From JAKAWW01 sp049966775 (lineage in GTDB: Archaea > Micrarchaeota > Micrarchaeia > Micrarchaeales > Micrarchaeaceae): DNA of 26,453 nt. A program made the position numbers and the translations under genes. The notes under the pieces are model-generated. The model searched no databases. It was not told the origin of the DNA and saw only the letters and a list, made by a program, of their open reading frames with translations. Position 1 is the stretch's first letter. The number at the start of each line of letters is the position of its first letter. The DNA lies in NCBI GenBank assembly GCA_049966775.1, contig JBMFTZ010000008.1, positions 1-26,453 on the forward strand, in the 5' to 3' direction. Of the stretch, positions 14,742 through 21,357 are shown piece by piece.

Positions 14742-15062
14742 TCATCCAGTAATGCTCGCCGCTTTACTGAAATATGGCTCACTGCTGCTGCGTATTGTAA
14801 TAGTGCTGTTAGCTATATAAATACTTATGCCATCCTGCAGCGCGCAGGTCCTCACTGCGTTAAGCCAATTGTTGTATTGCAGCGTGTTCGATGGCTGCGT
14901 GTTCTCTATAACGGCATAAAAAGCGTTTACGCGTTGCATGTTGGTGTAAGCATTTTCTGCGTAGGCCATCATATTCAGAACATGCAGCATAATCGCTTCC
15001 TTAGCAAGCAGCAGCACTATCGAAATGCCTGCAACAGCTATAAGCATGCCGAAAAATCCCAT
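14742..15062 (-). CDS. Small membrane-anchored pilus-operon protein
   Basis: A 106-residue protein with one N-terminal hydrophobic helix (MLIAVAGISIVLLLAKEAIML) followed by a mostly polar, beta-prone domain. It lacks the K/R-A-Q cleavage motif of class III signal peptides, so it may stay membrane-anchored or be a minor TadE/F-like pseudopilin (inference). It starts 7 bases after the preceding stop and is the last protein gene before tRNA-His. Confidence 0.7.
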   Translation of the reverse strand: MGFFGMLIAVAGISIVLLLAKEAIMLHVLNMMAYAENAYTNMQRVNAFYAVIENTQPSNTLQYNNWLNAVRTCALQDGISIYIANSTITIRSSSEPYFSKAASITG

Positions 15063-15069
15063 ATAGACA

Positions 15070-15453
15070 CTAGCCGCATTCCTCGATGCATTCCACCGAG
15101 TAGTTTTGCCCTTCTATAAAGCATTCTGCATAGTACGTATTGCAGTGCGTGCTGTTGCCATAATGGCTGCTCGTGGCTCCAGAAATGGCCACGTAGCGCA
15201 ATCCGTAAAGTTTTGAGAATGTTTCCAAAAGGGTTCCTTCACACGTGTTGTTGGCGCTTGTTACGCACTGTGATGTGCTCTTATTGTAATAGAACATTTC
15301 TATGAAGTCGAATGCTGCATTCGAGTAGCTTAATGTGCTTGCTGTTTGCGTTGTAGTATACGCGATGTTTGAGCAAAATGCGACAAAAACTGTCATGAGT
15401 ACCGTACTGGCAATTGCCTCAATAATTGCTGCCTGCGCTTTTAAGTGGCCCAT
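15070..15453 (-). CDS. Cys-rich pilin-like protein
   Basis: A 127-residue protein. The N-terminus MGHLKAQAAIIEAIASTVLM carries a KA-Q site followed by a Glu at +6 and a hydrophobic helix, close to the archaeal type IV prepilin pattern (Glu at +5). After the helix come eight Cys, with clusters near QCVTSANNTC and VECIEEC, pointing to disulfides outside the cell. Its start overlaps the ribosome site region of the preceding gene's end (stop at 15458), so translation is probably coupled. Confidence 0.75.
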   Translation of the reverse strand: MGHLKAQAAIIEAIASTVLMTVFVAFCSNIAYTTTQTASTLSYSNAAFDFIEMFYYNKSTSQCVTSANNTCEGTLLETFSKLYGLRYVAISGATSSHYGNSTHCNTYYAECFIEGQNYSVECIEECG

Positions 15454-15457
15454 GGCA

Positions 15458-16774
15458 TCAGCTCACGTTTATCATGCTACCTTCATAATCGATCTCTTGG
15501 GCACCCTTGTCATTATTTATAACGGCGTCTATAGTATAATAGAGGTACGGCAGCGGGGCGCAGCTCACCGAATTGCCTATAGCGGTGCAGCTGCTCACGC
15601 TCGCGCTTGTTGTGTTAGAAAGCTCTTCGGCCTGGTTGTTCATTGAGCTTATGGCTTGGAGCACATACTGTAGTGAGCTCGACGACGTGTGGGTGTTGTT
15701 GTAGTAGGCTAGCATGCCTTCGGTGCTTGCCGACGCCTGGCTGTATGGCGCGTACTGGCTTGCGTTGATCATGTCCCCCTGTGACGATCCAGACTTGTGC
15801 AGAACAAGGTAGCCTTGGCTTAGGTCCTGCAAGGTGCCGCTCACGCTTGTCACCGTCGCATCGCCATATCCTGTTCCGCCTTCGAGCAGGCTTGCCTTAT
15901 CTTCACTGCTGGAGAGCGAAGCGTTGAGGTCAAGTGTATCAAGTTTCAGCGCCAGCGAGATACTGTAGTTGTATGTGGCGTTCTGCGATATATGTGATAT
16001 CGTTACGCCTGAGGGCTCTTTGTAGAAGCAATATGTCATGGTATCTGATTGCAATCCCTGGGCCCATGTGCAGTACCACGAGCTCACCCAAAAATACCAG
16101 CTCGCAGAGCTTCCGCACTCCTGCCCTAGCGAAAGCTCATTGGACCAAAAGCCCGTATAGCTGCAATGGTTCCATACACCTATGGTGTATATATTGCTTG
16201 CGCCGCCCGCTCCATAGTCTATGCTCTCGCTATCCCTCTTTATGCTGGCAAAGATCTGTGTGGTCGTGTTTTGCCCCTCCTGCCCGGTTACCGCACTTGC
16301 AACCGCGTATGAAAGCGCATAGGCGCTTTCTTTTTCTATAAGGCCGGAGTCGTTTACTACAGCAGTAAGATTGAATCCGACCGCGCCGCCACTCAGAGGA
16401 ACCACGTCAAAAGACTCCACAACGGTGCCGTTACCCACGTTATAGCGCTTCGGCTGAGCCACGTACGCATTGCTCGCGTTGAGCTCTAGCATTTCTATCC
16501 GCTCGCTTTCAGGCACATATAAAACAGCTTGCAAAGTGGTCTCCACTCCAATATGGGTGGTGTTTTGCACAAGCGCAGCTATATAAAAGTCGCCTGCCGC
16601 AGCATCGAACAATGTGTTAGTGCCCGTACTGTTTGGCTCTATTATGCCGCCCATCTCCAGCAATGCGGACTTCTGCCCGTGCATAAAGCCGCTATATATT
16701 CCGAGCAGTATCGTGCTAAACGATGCCACTGCCGCAAGTAGCAAAACAAATTCAAGCGTTGTCTGTGCTTTCAT
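15458..16774 (-). CDS. Large type IV pilin-like protein
   Basis: A 438-residue protein beginning MKAQTTLEFVLLLAAVASF: a three-residue leader, cleavage predicted between Ala3 and Gln4, Glu at +5, then a hydrophobic assembly helix. The long remainder is Ser/Thr/Asn-rich with many N-x-S/T sites. A Trp/Cys-rich patch around 210-255 includes SASWYFWVSSWYCTWAQ and about four Cys. It is much longer than the usual 80-200-residue pilins, so it may be a tip adhesin or specialised minor pilin (inference). It overlaps the preceding gene by 23 bases and has GGTGAGATGCG before its ATG. Confidence 0.8.
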   Translation of the reverse strand: MKAQTTLEFVLLLAAVASFSTILLGIYSGFMHGQKSALLEMGGIIEPNSTGTNTLFDAAAGDFYIAALVQNTTHIGVETTLQAVLYVPESERIEMLELNASNAYVAQPKRYNVGNGTVVESFDVVPLSGGAVGFNLTAVVNDSGLIEKESAYALSYAVASAVTGQEGQNTTTQIFASIKRDSESIDYGAGGASNIYTIGVWNHCSYTGFWSNELSLGQECGSSASWYFWVSSWYCTWAQGLQSDTMTYCFYKEPSGVTISHISQNATYNYSISLALKLDTLDLNASLSSSEDKASLLEGGTGYGDATVTSVSGTLQDLSQGYLVLHKSGSSQGDMINASQYAPYSQASASTEGMLAYYNNTHTSSSSLQYVLQAISSMNNQAEELSNTTSASVSSCTAIGNSVSCAPLPYLYYTIDAVINNDKGAQEIDYEGSMINVS

Positions 16775-17087
16775 CGCATCTCACCGCGTAAGCATAGCCG
16801 TCTGATACAATCACCCTGCTGATATTTCCAGCCCCGATTGTGCATAAGTCAAGCGAATCGAGCTTGTGCGCGCTGCATCCTGTAGCATTCCGAAGAGCCC
16901 CAATGACCACTTCACCCTGCATGCTGCTTCCATAGAACTTTTGCAGCGCCTCGTTCTCTGTGAGCTCGCTCGTGAACGAGTTAATTTTATGGGTGAGCAC
17001 TGCTGTGCTTTCGGCGTATGTGACATAAAGCCCTTCCACTGCCAGTAAAACTATGACCATGGCTGCCATCTCCTCTATACCAAGCAT
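16752..17087 (-). CDS. Pilin-like minor protein
   Basis: A 111-residue protein with a short acidic N-terminus (MLGIEEMA) and one membrane helix (AAMVIVLLAVEGLYV), then a polar domain with three Cys. It lacks a K-x-Q cleavage motif. The position between pilin genes and the overall shape suggest a TadE/F-like or minor pseudopilin role. GTGAT precedes the ATG, and the stop of the 53-residue gene (17095) sits just before it. Confidence 0.7.
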   Translation of the reverse strand: MLGIEEMAAMVIVLLAVEGLYVTYAESTAVLTHKINSFTSELTENEALQKFYGSSMQGEVVIGALRNATGCSAHKLDSLDLCTIGAGNISRVIVSDGYAYAVRCDESTDNA

Positions 17088-17094
17088 TGCATCA

Positions 17095-17256
17095 CTAGGT
17101 GTTGTTCAGCTCCGCTATCGCCGCATACAGGCCAGCCGTATTGCTCCTGTAAACTGTGTTGCTCGCCATTGCATTCATGATCTGGTATGTGGTTCCTATG
17201 AAAAGCAGTGCAATCAGCGCTACCACAAGCATCGAAAATGAAAGCTGCGCTTTCAT
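17095..17256 (-). CDS. 53-residue type IV pilin-like protein
   Basis: A short gene starting MKAQLSFSMLVVALIALLF and ending in NNT-TAG. The KA-Q site fits a class III signal peptide with a three-residue leader, but the +5 residue is Ser rather than Glu. After the hydrophobic helix only about 30 residues remain (TTYQIMNAMASNTVYRSN...), so this is almost a bare pilin helix. The ATG overlaps the preceding stop as ATGA and follows GGGTGGTCGG, a strong ribosome site for this organism. Placement and signal make it very likely real despite its size. Confidence 0.75.
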   Translation of the reverse strand: MKAQLSFSMLVVALIALLFIGTTYQIMNAMASNTVYRSNTAGLYAAIAELNNT

Positions 17257-17627
17257 CCGACCACCCTCAATATGAACGTGCCGTTCTGGACCCGCACAAG
17301 TTCTATGTCGCGCACCGAGCCCGCATAAGCGCAGAGATCGCCTGCCCCGTTTATGTCACCGCTGAATGTGTATACGCTGTTTGCATACTTTATCGCGCTT
17401 TGGTTTATTGACGCGCTGCATATGCCTTTTGGTACATATGCGGCGAATGTGCTCCTGGCATAGGCCGCATTTGCGTTTATTTCAGCAACCAGCGCGCCGA
17501 TATAGCTGTCTGCGCTCGACCTATTGATGGCGTGCAATGCAGGTCCTGCAGCAGCGAGCACCATTACGAGTGAGGCCATTCCTGCCGCCATGTATACCAT
17601 AAACTCCAGGGAAAGTTGAGCCCTCAT
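17253..17627 (-). CDS. Type IV pilin-like protein
   Basis: A 124-residue protein beginning MRAQLSLEFMVYMAAGM: leader MRA, predicted cleavage before Gln, Glu at +5, hydrophobic helix. The rest is a small Ala-rich globular domain with two Cys and a beta-rich C-terminus (ELVRVQNGTFILRVVG). The ATG at 17627 is preceded by GGCGGAAG; a TTG at 17642 is less likely. The stop overlaps the next gene's start in an ATGA arrangement, implying coupled translation. Confidence 0.85.
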   Translation of the reverse strand: MRAQLSLEFMVYMAAGMASLVMVLAAAGPALHAINRSSADSYIGALVAEINANAAYARSTFAAYVPKGICSASINQSAIKYANSVYTFSGDINGAGDLCAYAGSVRDIELVRVQNGTFILRVVG

Positions 17628-17669
17628 TCTTCCGCCTTGCAAGCGCAGTAGCGCAAAGCTGTGCGCGAT

Positions 17670-17909
17670 CTACTTCAGTCCCTCTGTCATGTTTGACAGC
17701 TGGTTAGCTATCTGCGAAGACACGCTCTGGCTGGAGTTGCCAAAGAACGCGTGCAGTGCCGTGCCTTTGAGCTGCGTTATCATAGCCAGAGCGATCACAA
17801 TAATGATGCTGACCGCTGACAGCATCATTATGTATTCCAGCGAGCCCTGTGCCTTTTTGGCCTTGAGCAAGGCCAACAGAGTTTCGAATTGATCCTTGTA
17901 GATGTTCAT
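17670..17909 (-). CDS. Short type IV pilin, probable major subunit
   Basis: A 79-residue protein with a longer leader than its neighbours (about 20 residues, MNIYKDQFETLLALLKAKKA). It is followed by QGSLEYIMMLSAVSIIIVIA, with cleavage predicted before Gln and Glu at +5. The mature protein is only about 59 residues, mainly the assembly helix plus a short Ser-rich tail. Size and position directly after the platform genes suggest the major pilin (inference). GGTGGTAGG precedes the ATG. Confidence 0.85.
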   Translation of the reverse strand: MNIYKDQFETLLALLKAKKAQGSLEYIMMLSAVSIIIVIALAMITQLKGTALHAFFGNSSQSVSSQIANQLSNMTEGLK

Positions 17910-17910
17910 C

Positions 17911-18693
17911 CTACCACCTTATTCCGCTGAGCGCAAACATGTAGCTCAATCTGAACAGCAGGGTACCCACAGCTATGTTGGCAAGGATGCCGCTTATTGC
18001 ACCCCTGTCTAATGCACCATGTAGGCTGTTGTAGACGCTTATCTCTGACACGTAGAAAACTATCATAAACGCGTACGCAGCGAAGCCGATCGCGGCGTTG
18101 CCGCTTAGCCCAGAAGAGAAGCCCATGATATAATATGAGATGCCGGCGAATATCGGGAAGAAAACTACAGACCCCACGCTTACTATAGATAACGCGTTTG
18201 TCGCGCTCCCTACCGACCTGAGCTGGATGGCTTGCGCGCTGCTTATGTTCCTGTATAATTCTTTTATCGGCCCGAGCATGATGGTGCCGCTTTCAAGTGA
18301 TTCTGAAAGCGCAAAGAACACCTCCTTGCAGAGCCTTGAGCTGCAGCAATCAGCCCAGGCAAAGGCGCGCTGTGCGTTGCCCGACAGCTCATACATATGC
18401 AGCGCGTCAGTTACCTTGTTATAAAATACAAGCCCCGGATCTAGTGAGCTCCTTATTATGCTCATGGTGCTCCTCCCTGGGGAGTAATTTGCAATCAGGT
18501 TACCCACAAATACGTGGAGGTCACTGAGCTCCAAAGCTTTGCTGCGACCAGACCACCTTGAATTGAATAGCAGCGATAGGGCAGCAGGAAGCACCGCAAG
18601 TAGGGGCATGCCCAGCAGTGCAAGAGAGAGTGACAAAACAGCACTGGCAATGCCGGCTGGAGCGAGCAGGCTAGAAGTAATTGTAAATCTCAT
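17911..18693 (-). CDS. T2SSF/TadC-like platform membrane protein
   Basis: About 260 residues with two N-terminal helices, a cytoplasmic helical domain (about 45-165) that includes paired Cys (DCCSSRLC), and three or four C-terminal helices. This is the half-size platform layout of TadC and the second half of FlaJ. It should interact with the ATPase to drive pilin assembly. I chose the ATG at 18693, 6 bases after GGGTG; an ATG at 18699 is also in frame. It overlaps the preceding gene and is followed 1 base later by the pilin gene. Confidence 0.75.
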   Translation of the reverse strand: MRFTITSSLLAPAGIASAVLSLSLALLGMPLLAVLPAALSLLFNSRWSGRSKALELSDLHVFVGNLIANYSPGRSTMSIIRSSLDPGLVFYNKVTDALHMYELSGNAQRAFAWADCCSSRLCKEVFFALSESLESGTIMLGPIKELYRNISSAQAIQLRSVGSATNALSIVSVGSVVFFPIFAGISYYIMGFSSGLSGNAAIGFAAYAFMIVFYVSEISVYNSLHGALDRGAISGILANIAVGTLLFRLSYMFALSGIRW

Positions 18694-19372
18694 TGACATG
18701 CACCCTTATTACGCTATATGCCAGGGGAAGCAGCACGGTTATAAGCAGCATGAATGCAAACGCCTGCGCCATTGACGGTGCAAGCATGGAATAGCCCACG
18801 AACGAAAAGAGCGCAAACGACGGCAGCACAGAGCTTACCAGCATGCCGAGCGTGAGGTATTTCTGCAGCGAGCCGCCCTTCCTCGAAGCTTCATAGCGAT
18901 GCTCGGTGCGCAGCTTTTCAGAGAACGCCCTGAAGGGCTCTAGCGCGCTGCTGCTTGTGCTGCAGGCTTCAGCCATGCTGCGTAGCATTGTGCCTAATGA
19001 GCTCTTGGCGCTTGTGGCGCGCAGCGCTTCAGGTAGCTTCTGCCCCAGTGCTAGTCTACTGCGCAGCTCCTTTAGCGTGTCGCCTGGATGGCCTGTCCCG
19101 AATGCGTCCGCATATCTGTCTATGCTTTCAAGCAGCGACTTCTTGCCGTACTTCATTTCCATGTAGACGAGCTCCAGGGCCGATGCAAGATCGCTGCGCT
19201 CTCTTAGCGCAGAGGCGCGCTCTATCGATCTTGATTCTACCATGGTTGCAAGCGTGGCGGTGGGCAGCAGCACTGCAACTGCAAGCGGCAGCGGGGCTGT
19301 GCCGAATACCATATAAGTCATACCTAAAGCCGGACTGGCAATAAGCAAATGTTTTGCAAGTAAGCTTATCAT
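18671..19372 (-). CDS. T2SSF/TadB-like platform membrane protein
   Basis: About 233 residues. Two helices at the N-terminus are followed by a cytoplasmic domain with the T2SSF-like stretch 'SALELVYMEMKYGKKSLLES' and 'LRSRLALGQKLPEALRATSA', then two or three C-terminal helices. It is the first of two separate half-size platform proteins; in the archaellum the equivalent FlaJ is one longer protein. The ATG at 19372 overlaps the ATPase stop (TGATG), so the two are translationally coupled. Confidence 0.75.
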   Translation of the reverse strand: MISLLAKHLLIASPALGMTYMVFGTAPLPLAVAVLLPTATLATMVESRSIERASALRERSDLASALELVYMEMKYGKKSLLESIDRYADAFGTGHPGDTLKELRSRLALGQKLPEALRATSAKSSLGTMLRSMAEACSTSSSALEPFRAFSEKLRTEHRYEASRKGGSLQKYLTLGMLVSSVLPSFALFSFVGYSMLAPSMAQAFAFMLLITVLLPLAYSVIRVHVNEIYNYF

Positions 19373-20853
19373 CAAGCCACGCCATATCTCTCTATATAGG
19401 CGTATGCATCGATGTCGCCATGGAGCATCGCCTCTAGGAAAGTTGCGCGGCTTTTTAGCTCCCGCAAAGCGCTGCTGGCCTTCAGCATATGCAGGCCTGC
19501 ATATCTTTCTATCACCTTAGACCCACCCAGTGTGCCGTTTACCAAGGAACCGCCGCTTGCCATCTCGGCTATGCTGTAAAGTTCCCCCCTTTCGGCGCTT
19601 ATTTCACCCCTGTTGAGCCACCTGTATTCGTCTATGCTGTCAACGATCCTCGTGTTTGAAGAATTCTGGCGCATGAATACCGAAATGTCAAGCATCGATA
19701 GCAGCGAATCGTCTATGCTCATCGGCTTTGATCTAAGCCTTGAAATTATATACGCTCCGTTGCCGTTGCTGTGCATTGTTGTCATGAATGGCACCCCAAG
19801 GTTGGAGCCCGCCAGGATCTCTGCGGTTTCGCTGCCCCTGATCTCGCCCACTACAAGCCTGTCGGGCCTGAGGTGCAGGGCGTTTACTACCTGGTCGCGG
19901 GTTGTTACCGGACCTTTTTGGGATCCTTGCAGCTGCACCACATTCATAAAGTTGGCAAAGTACCTTATCTCGTTCATCTCTTCTTCGATAGTTATTACCC
20001 TCTCGTGCCTTGGTATGAAAGCGCTTAGTGCGGCAAGCAGCGTCGTCTTGCCCGATGACGGTGCCCCGGAGATTACGATATTGCATCTTGCGTCTATGGC
20101 AAGCCACAGATAAGCAAGCACATCAGGCGTTACAGTCTTTAGGGAGAGCAGCTTTTTCACGTCGAGGTTTTTCTTACCGCCTATGCGAATAGATGCGGCC
20201 GCGCCGGACAACGCATACGGTCTTATCTGCGCGTGTAGCCTTGAGCCCTGGCTTATCTCTGCGTCTATCACCGGATTGGAATCATTTAGCTCGCGCTCGG
20301 TGAAGCTGATGAGCTTGTTTATCATGAACCTGAAATCGGCTTCCGAAGCAAAGCGCATATTCGTATCACAGTATCCGTATATTGTGTGGTAAATGCCGAT
20401 ATCGCTGGTGGGCGCGTTGATCACTATCTCTTCTATGTTGCTGCGATCGTCAAGCAGTATGCTTAGCGGGCCATAACCGGCCACATCGTTTGCCACCAGA
20501 TACGCGAGCACGCTCTTGCCGGTGCTAGTGCGCATGCCTTCAAGCGCGCTTTTGGCGATGCCCGCTGCGAGAGCCATGCCCTCCGCTGTGCCGCTCTCCG
20601 TGCCCCTGCTTAAAAGAGTGTTTATGACTATTGCTTTTGCGTCCGCCATGGCCGTTTCGTCATCACTGCTTAAATCCTGGCACGCCAGCGCGTATAGCAT
20701 TCTGTTGCCCCGTTTGCCTATCACGATATTGTTGTATTCGTTTTTCTCAAGCACCTTGTCGGGAAACTCCCTTTCCACCACAAAAGACATGCTTGCTGCT
20801 GCGTATTGGTTTTTCTGCTGTTTCGAATTTATTTTTAGCATGCCCCCGAGCAT
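19372..20853 (-). CDS. Type II/IV secretion ATPase of a type IV pilus
   Basis: A 493-residue VirB11/CpaF/FlaI-like ATPase. Motifs are in order: Walker A GAPSSGKT (263-270), Asp box ITIEEEMNE (287-295), Walker B LVVGEIRG (333-340) and His box MTTMHSN (357-363). The N-terminal domain (about 25-230) includes 'ILLDDRSNIEEIVINAP', typical of this family. It should power pilin insertion through the two platform proteins encoded next. The C-terminal part (400-493) is less conserved. A TATA box centred 25-27 bases before the ATG at 20853 predicts a leaderless mRNA and makes this the first gene of the pilus operon. Confidence 0.92.
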   Translation of the reverse strand: MLGGMLKINSKQQKNQYAAASMSFVVEREFPDKVLEKNEYNNIVIGKRGNRMLYALACQDLSSDDETAMADAKAIVINTLLSRGTESGTAEGMALAAGIAKSALEGMRTSTGKSVLAYLVANDVAGYGPLSILLDDRSNIEEIVINAPTSDIGIYHTIYGYCDTNMRFASEADFRFMINKLISFTERELNDSNPVIDAEISQGSRLHAQIRPYALSGAAASIRIGGKKNLDVKKLLSLKTVTPDVLAYLWLAIDARCNIVISGAPSSGKTTLLAALSAFIPRHERVITIEEEMNEIRYFANFMNVVQLQGSQKGPVTTRDQVVNALHLRPDRLVVGEIRGSETAEILAGSNLGVPFMTTMHSNGNGAYIISRLRSKPMSIDDSLLSMLDISVFMRQNSSNTRIVDSIDEYRWLNRGEISAERGELYSIAEMASGGSLVNGTLGGSKVIERYAGLHMLKASSALRELKSRATFLEAMLHGDIDAYAYIERYGVA

Positions 20854-20872
20854 AAAATCATTTATTATATTA

Positions 20873-20886
20873 CTTTATATTTTATA
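20873..20886 (-). promoter_or_regulatory. TATA box of the pilus operon
   Basis: The minus strand reads TATAAAATATAAAG, centred about 26 bases before the ATG at 20853. Its upstream edge overlaps an inverted repeat at 20882-20915. Confidence 0.5.
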
Positions 20887-20915
20887 CAAGTAAAGATTTA
20901 TATACTTTTGTATAA
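20882..20915. promoter_or_regulatory. Inverted repeat between divergent promoters
   Basis: TTATACAA (20882-20889) and TTGTATAA (20908-20915) are perfect reverse complements around an 18-base A+T-rich spacer, which itself contains a rightward TATA-like ATTTATATAC (20896-20905). The repeat overlaps the pilus-operon TATA box, so a protein bound here could control it. The neighbouring winged-helix protein is a natural candidate (inference). Confidence 0.45.
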
Positions 20916-20993
20916 TATGCACAATGGAGCCGCAAAGATTCAAACTTCACGGGAGAACTTGTAAACTAGTTACTTAATGTTGCTTTTAGGAAA

Positions 20994-21006
20994 CATTTAT
21001 AAATCT
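20994..21006 (+). promoter_or_regulatory. TATA box of the winged-helix gene
   Basis: CATTTATAAATCT is centred 26 bases before the ATG at 21026, the spacing expected for a leaderless mRNA. Confidence 0.55.
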
Positions 21007-21025
21007 TAGTTCTCAATTATAAAAT

Positions 21026-21352
21026 ATGTCGAAGCAAGCAAAGGAAAGCGATGAGATATGGGCCTTTAGGAAAGTAATCAGCAGACCTAACTACGCAGTA
21101 TTGAAGCTTCTTCTTGAAAAATCCCCGAGAACCACAAAAGAGTTATACGCCACGCTGGAAAAGACTTTTACAAGGAAAACGCTTATCATAACGCTGAGGA
21201 GCCTATCAATGGACCTTAATGCGATACAGCCTACCCACATACGCACCGAGAGAGGCTACGGGCTTGGCTATAAGCTCAACCCGAAGATAAAAGACATCGT
21301 GAAAAACGTGCAGAGATACGCAAAGGTCATAGACAGCATAAAAGAGATATAA
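21026..21352 (+). CDS. Winged-helix DNA-binding protein
   Basis: A 108-residue protein. Residues 18-90 fit a winged helix: 'NYAVLKLLLEKSPRTTKELY' (helices 1-2), 'FTRKTLIITLRSLSM' (recognition helix) and a wing 'HIRTERGYGLGYKL'. The C-terminal helix (about 90-108) may mediate dimerisation. The wing's GYGLGYKL resembles OmpR/PhoB-type wings, but no receiver domain is present. It is divergent from the pilus operon and may regulate it. It converges with the ligase gene, with 5 bases between stops. Confidence 0.7.
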   Translation: MSKQAKESDEIWAFRKVISRPNYAVLKLLLEKSPRTTKELYATLEKTFTRKTLIITLRSLSMDLNAIQPTHIRTERGYGLGYKLNPKIKDIVKNVQRYAKVIDSIKEI

Positions 21353-21357
21353 GCGCG

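Noticed and set aside
14742..20853. Archaellum operon
   Set aside because: There is no flagellin set with FlaG/F/H-like genes, and the platform is split into two half-size proteins, favouring an Epd/Tad-like pilus.
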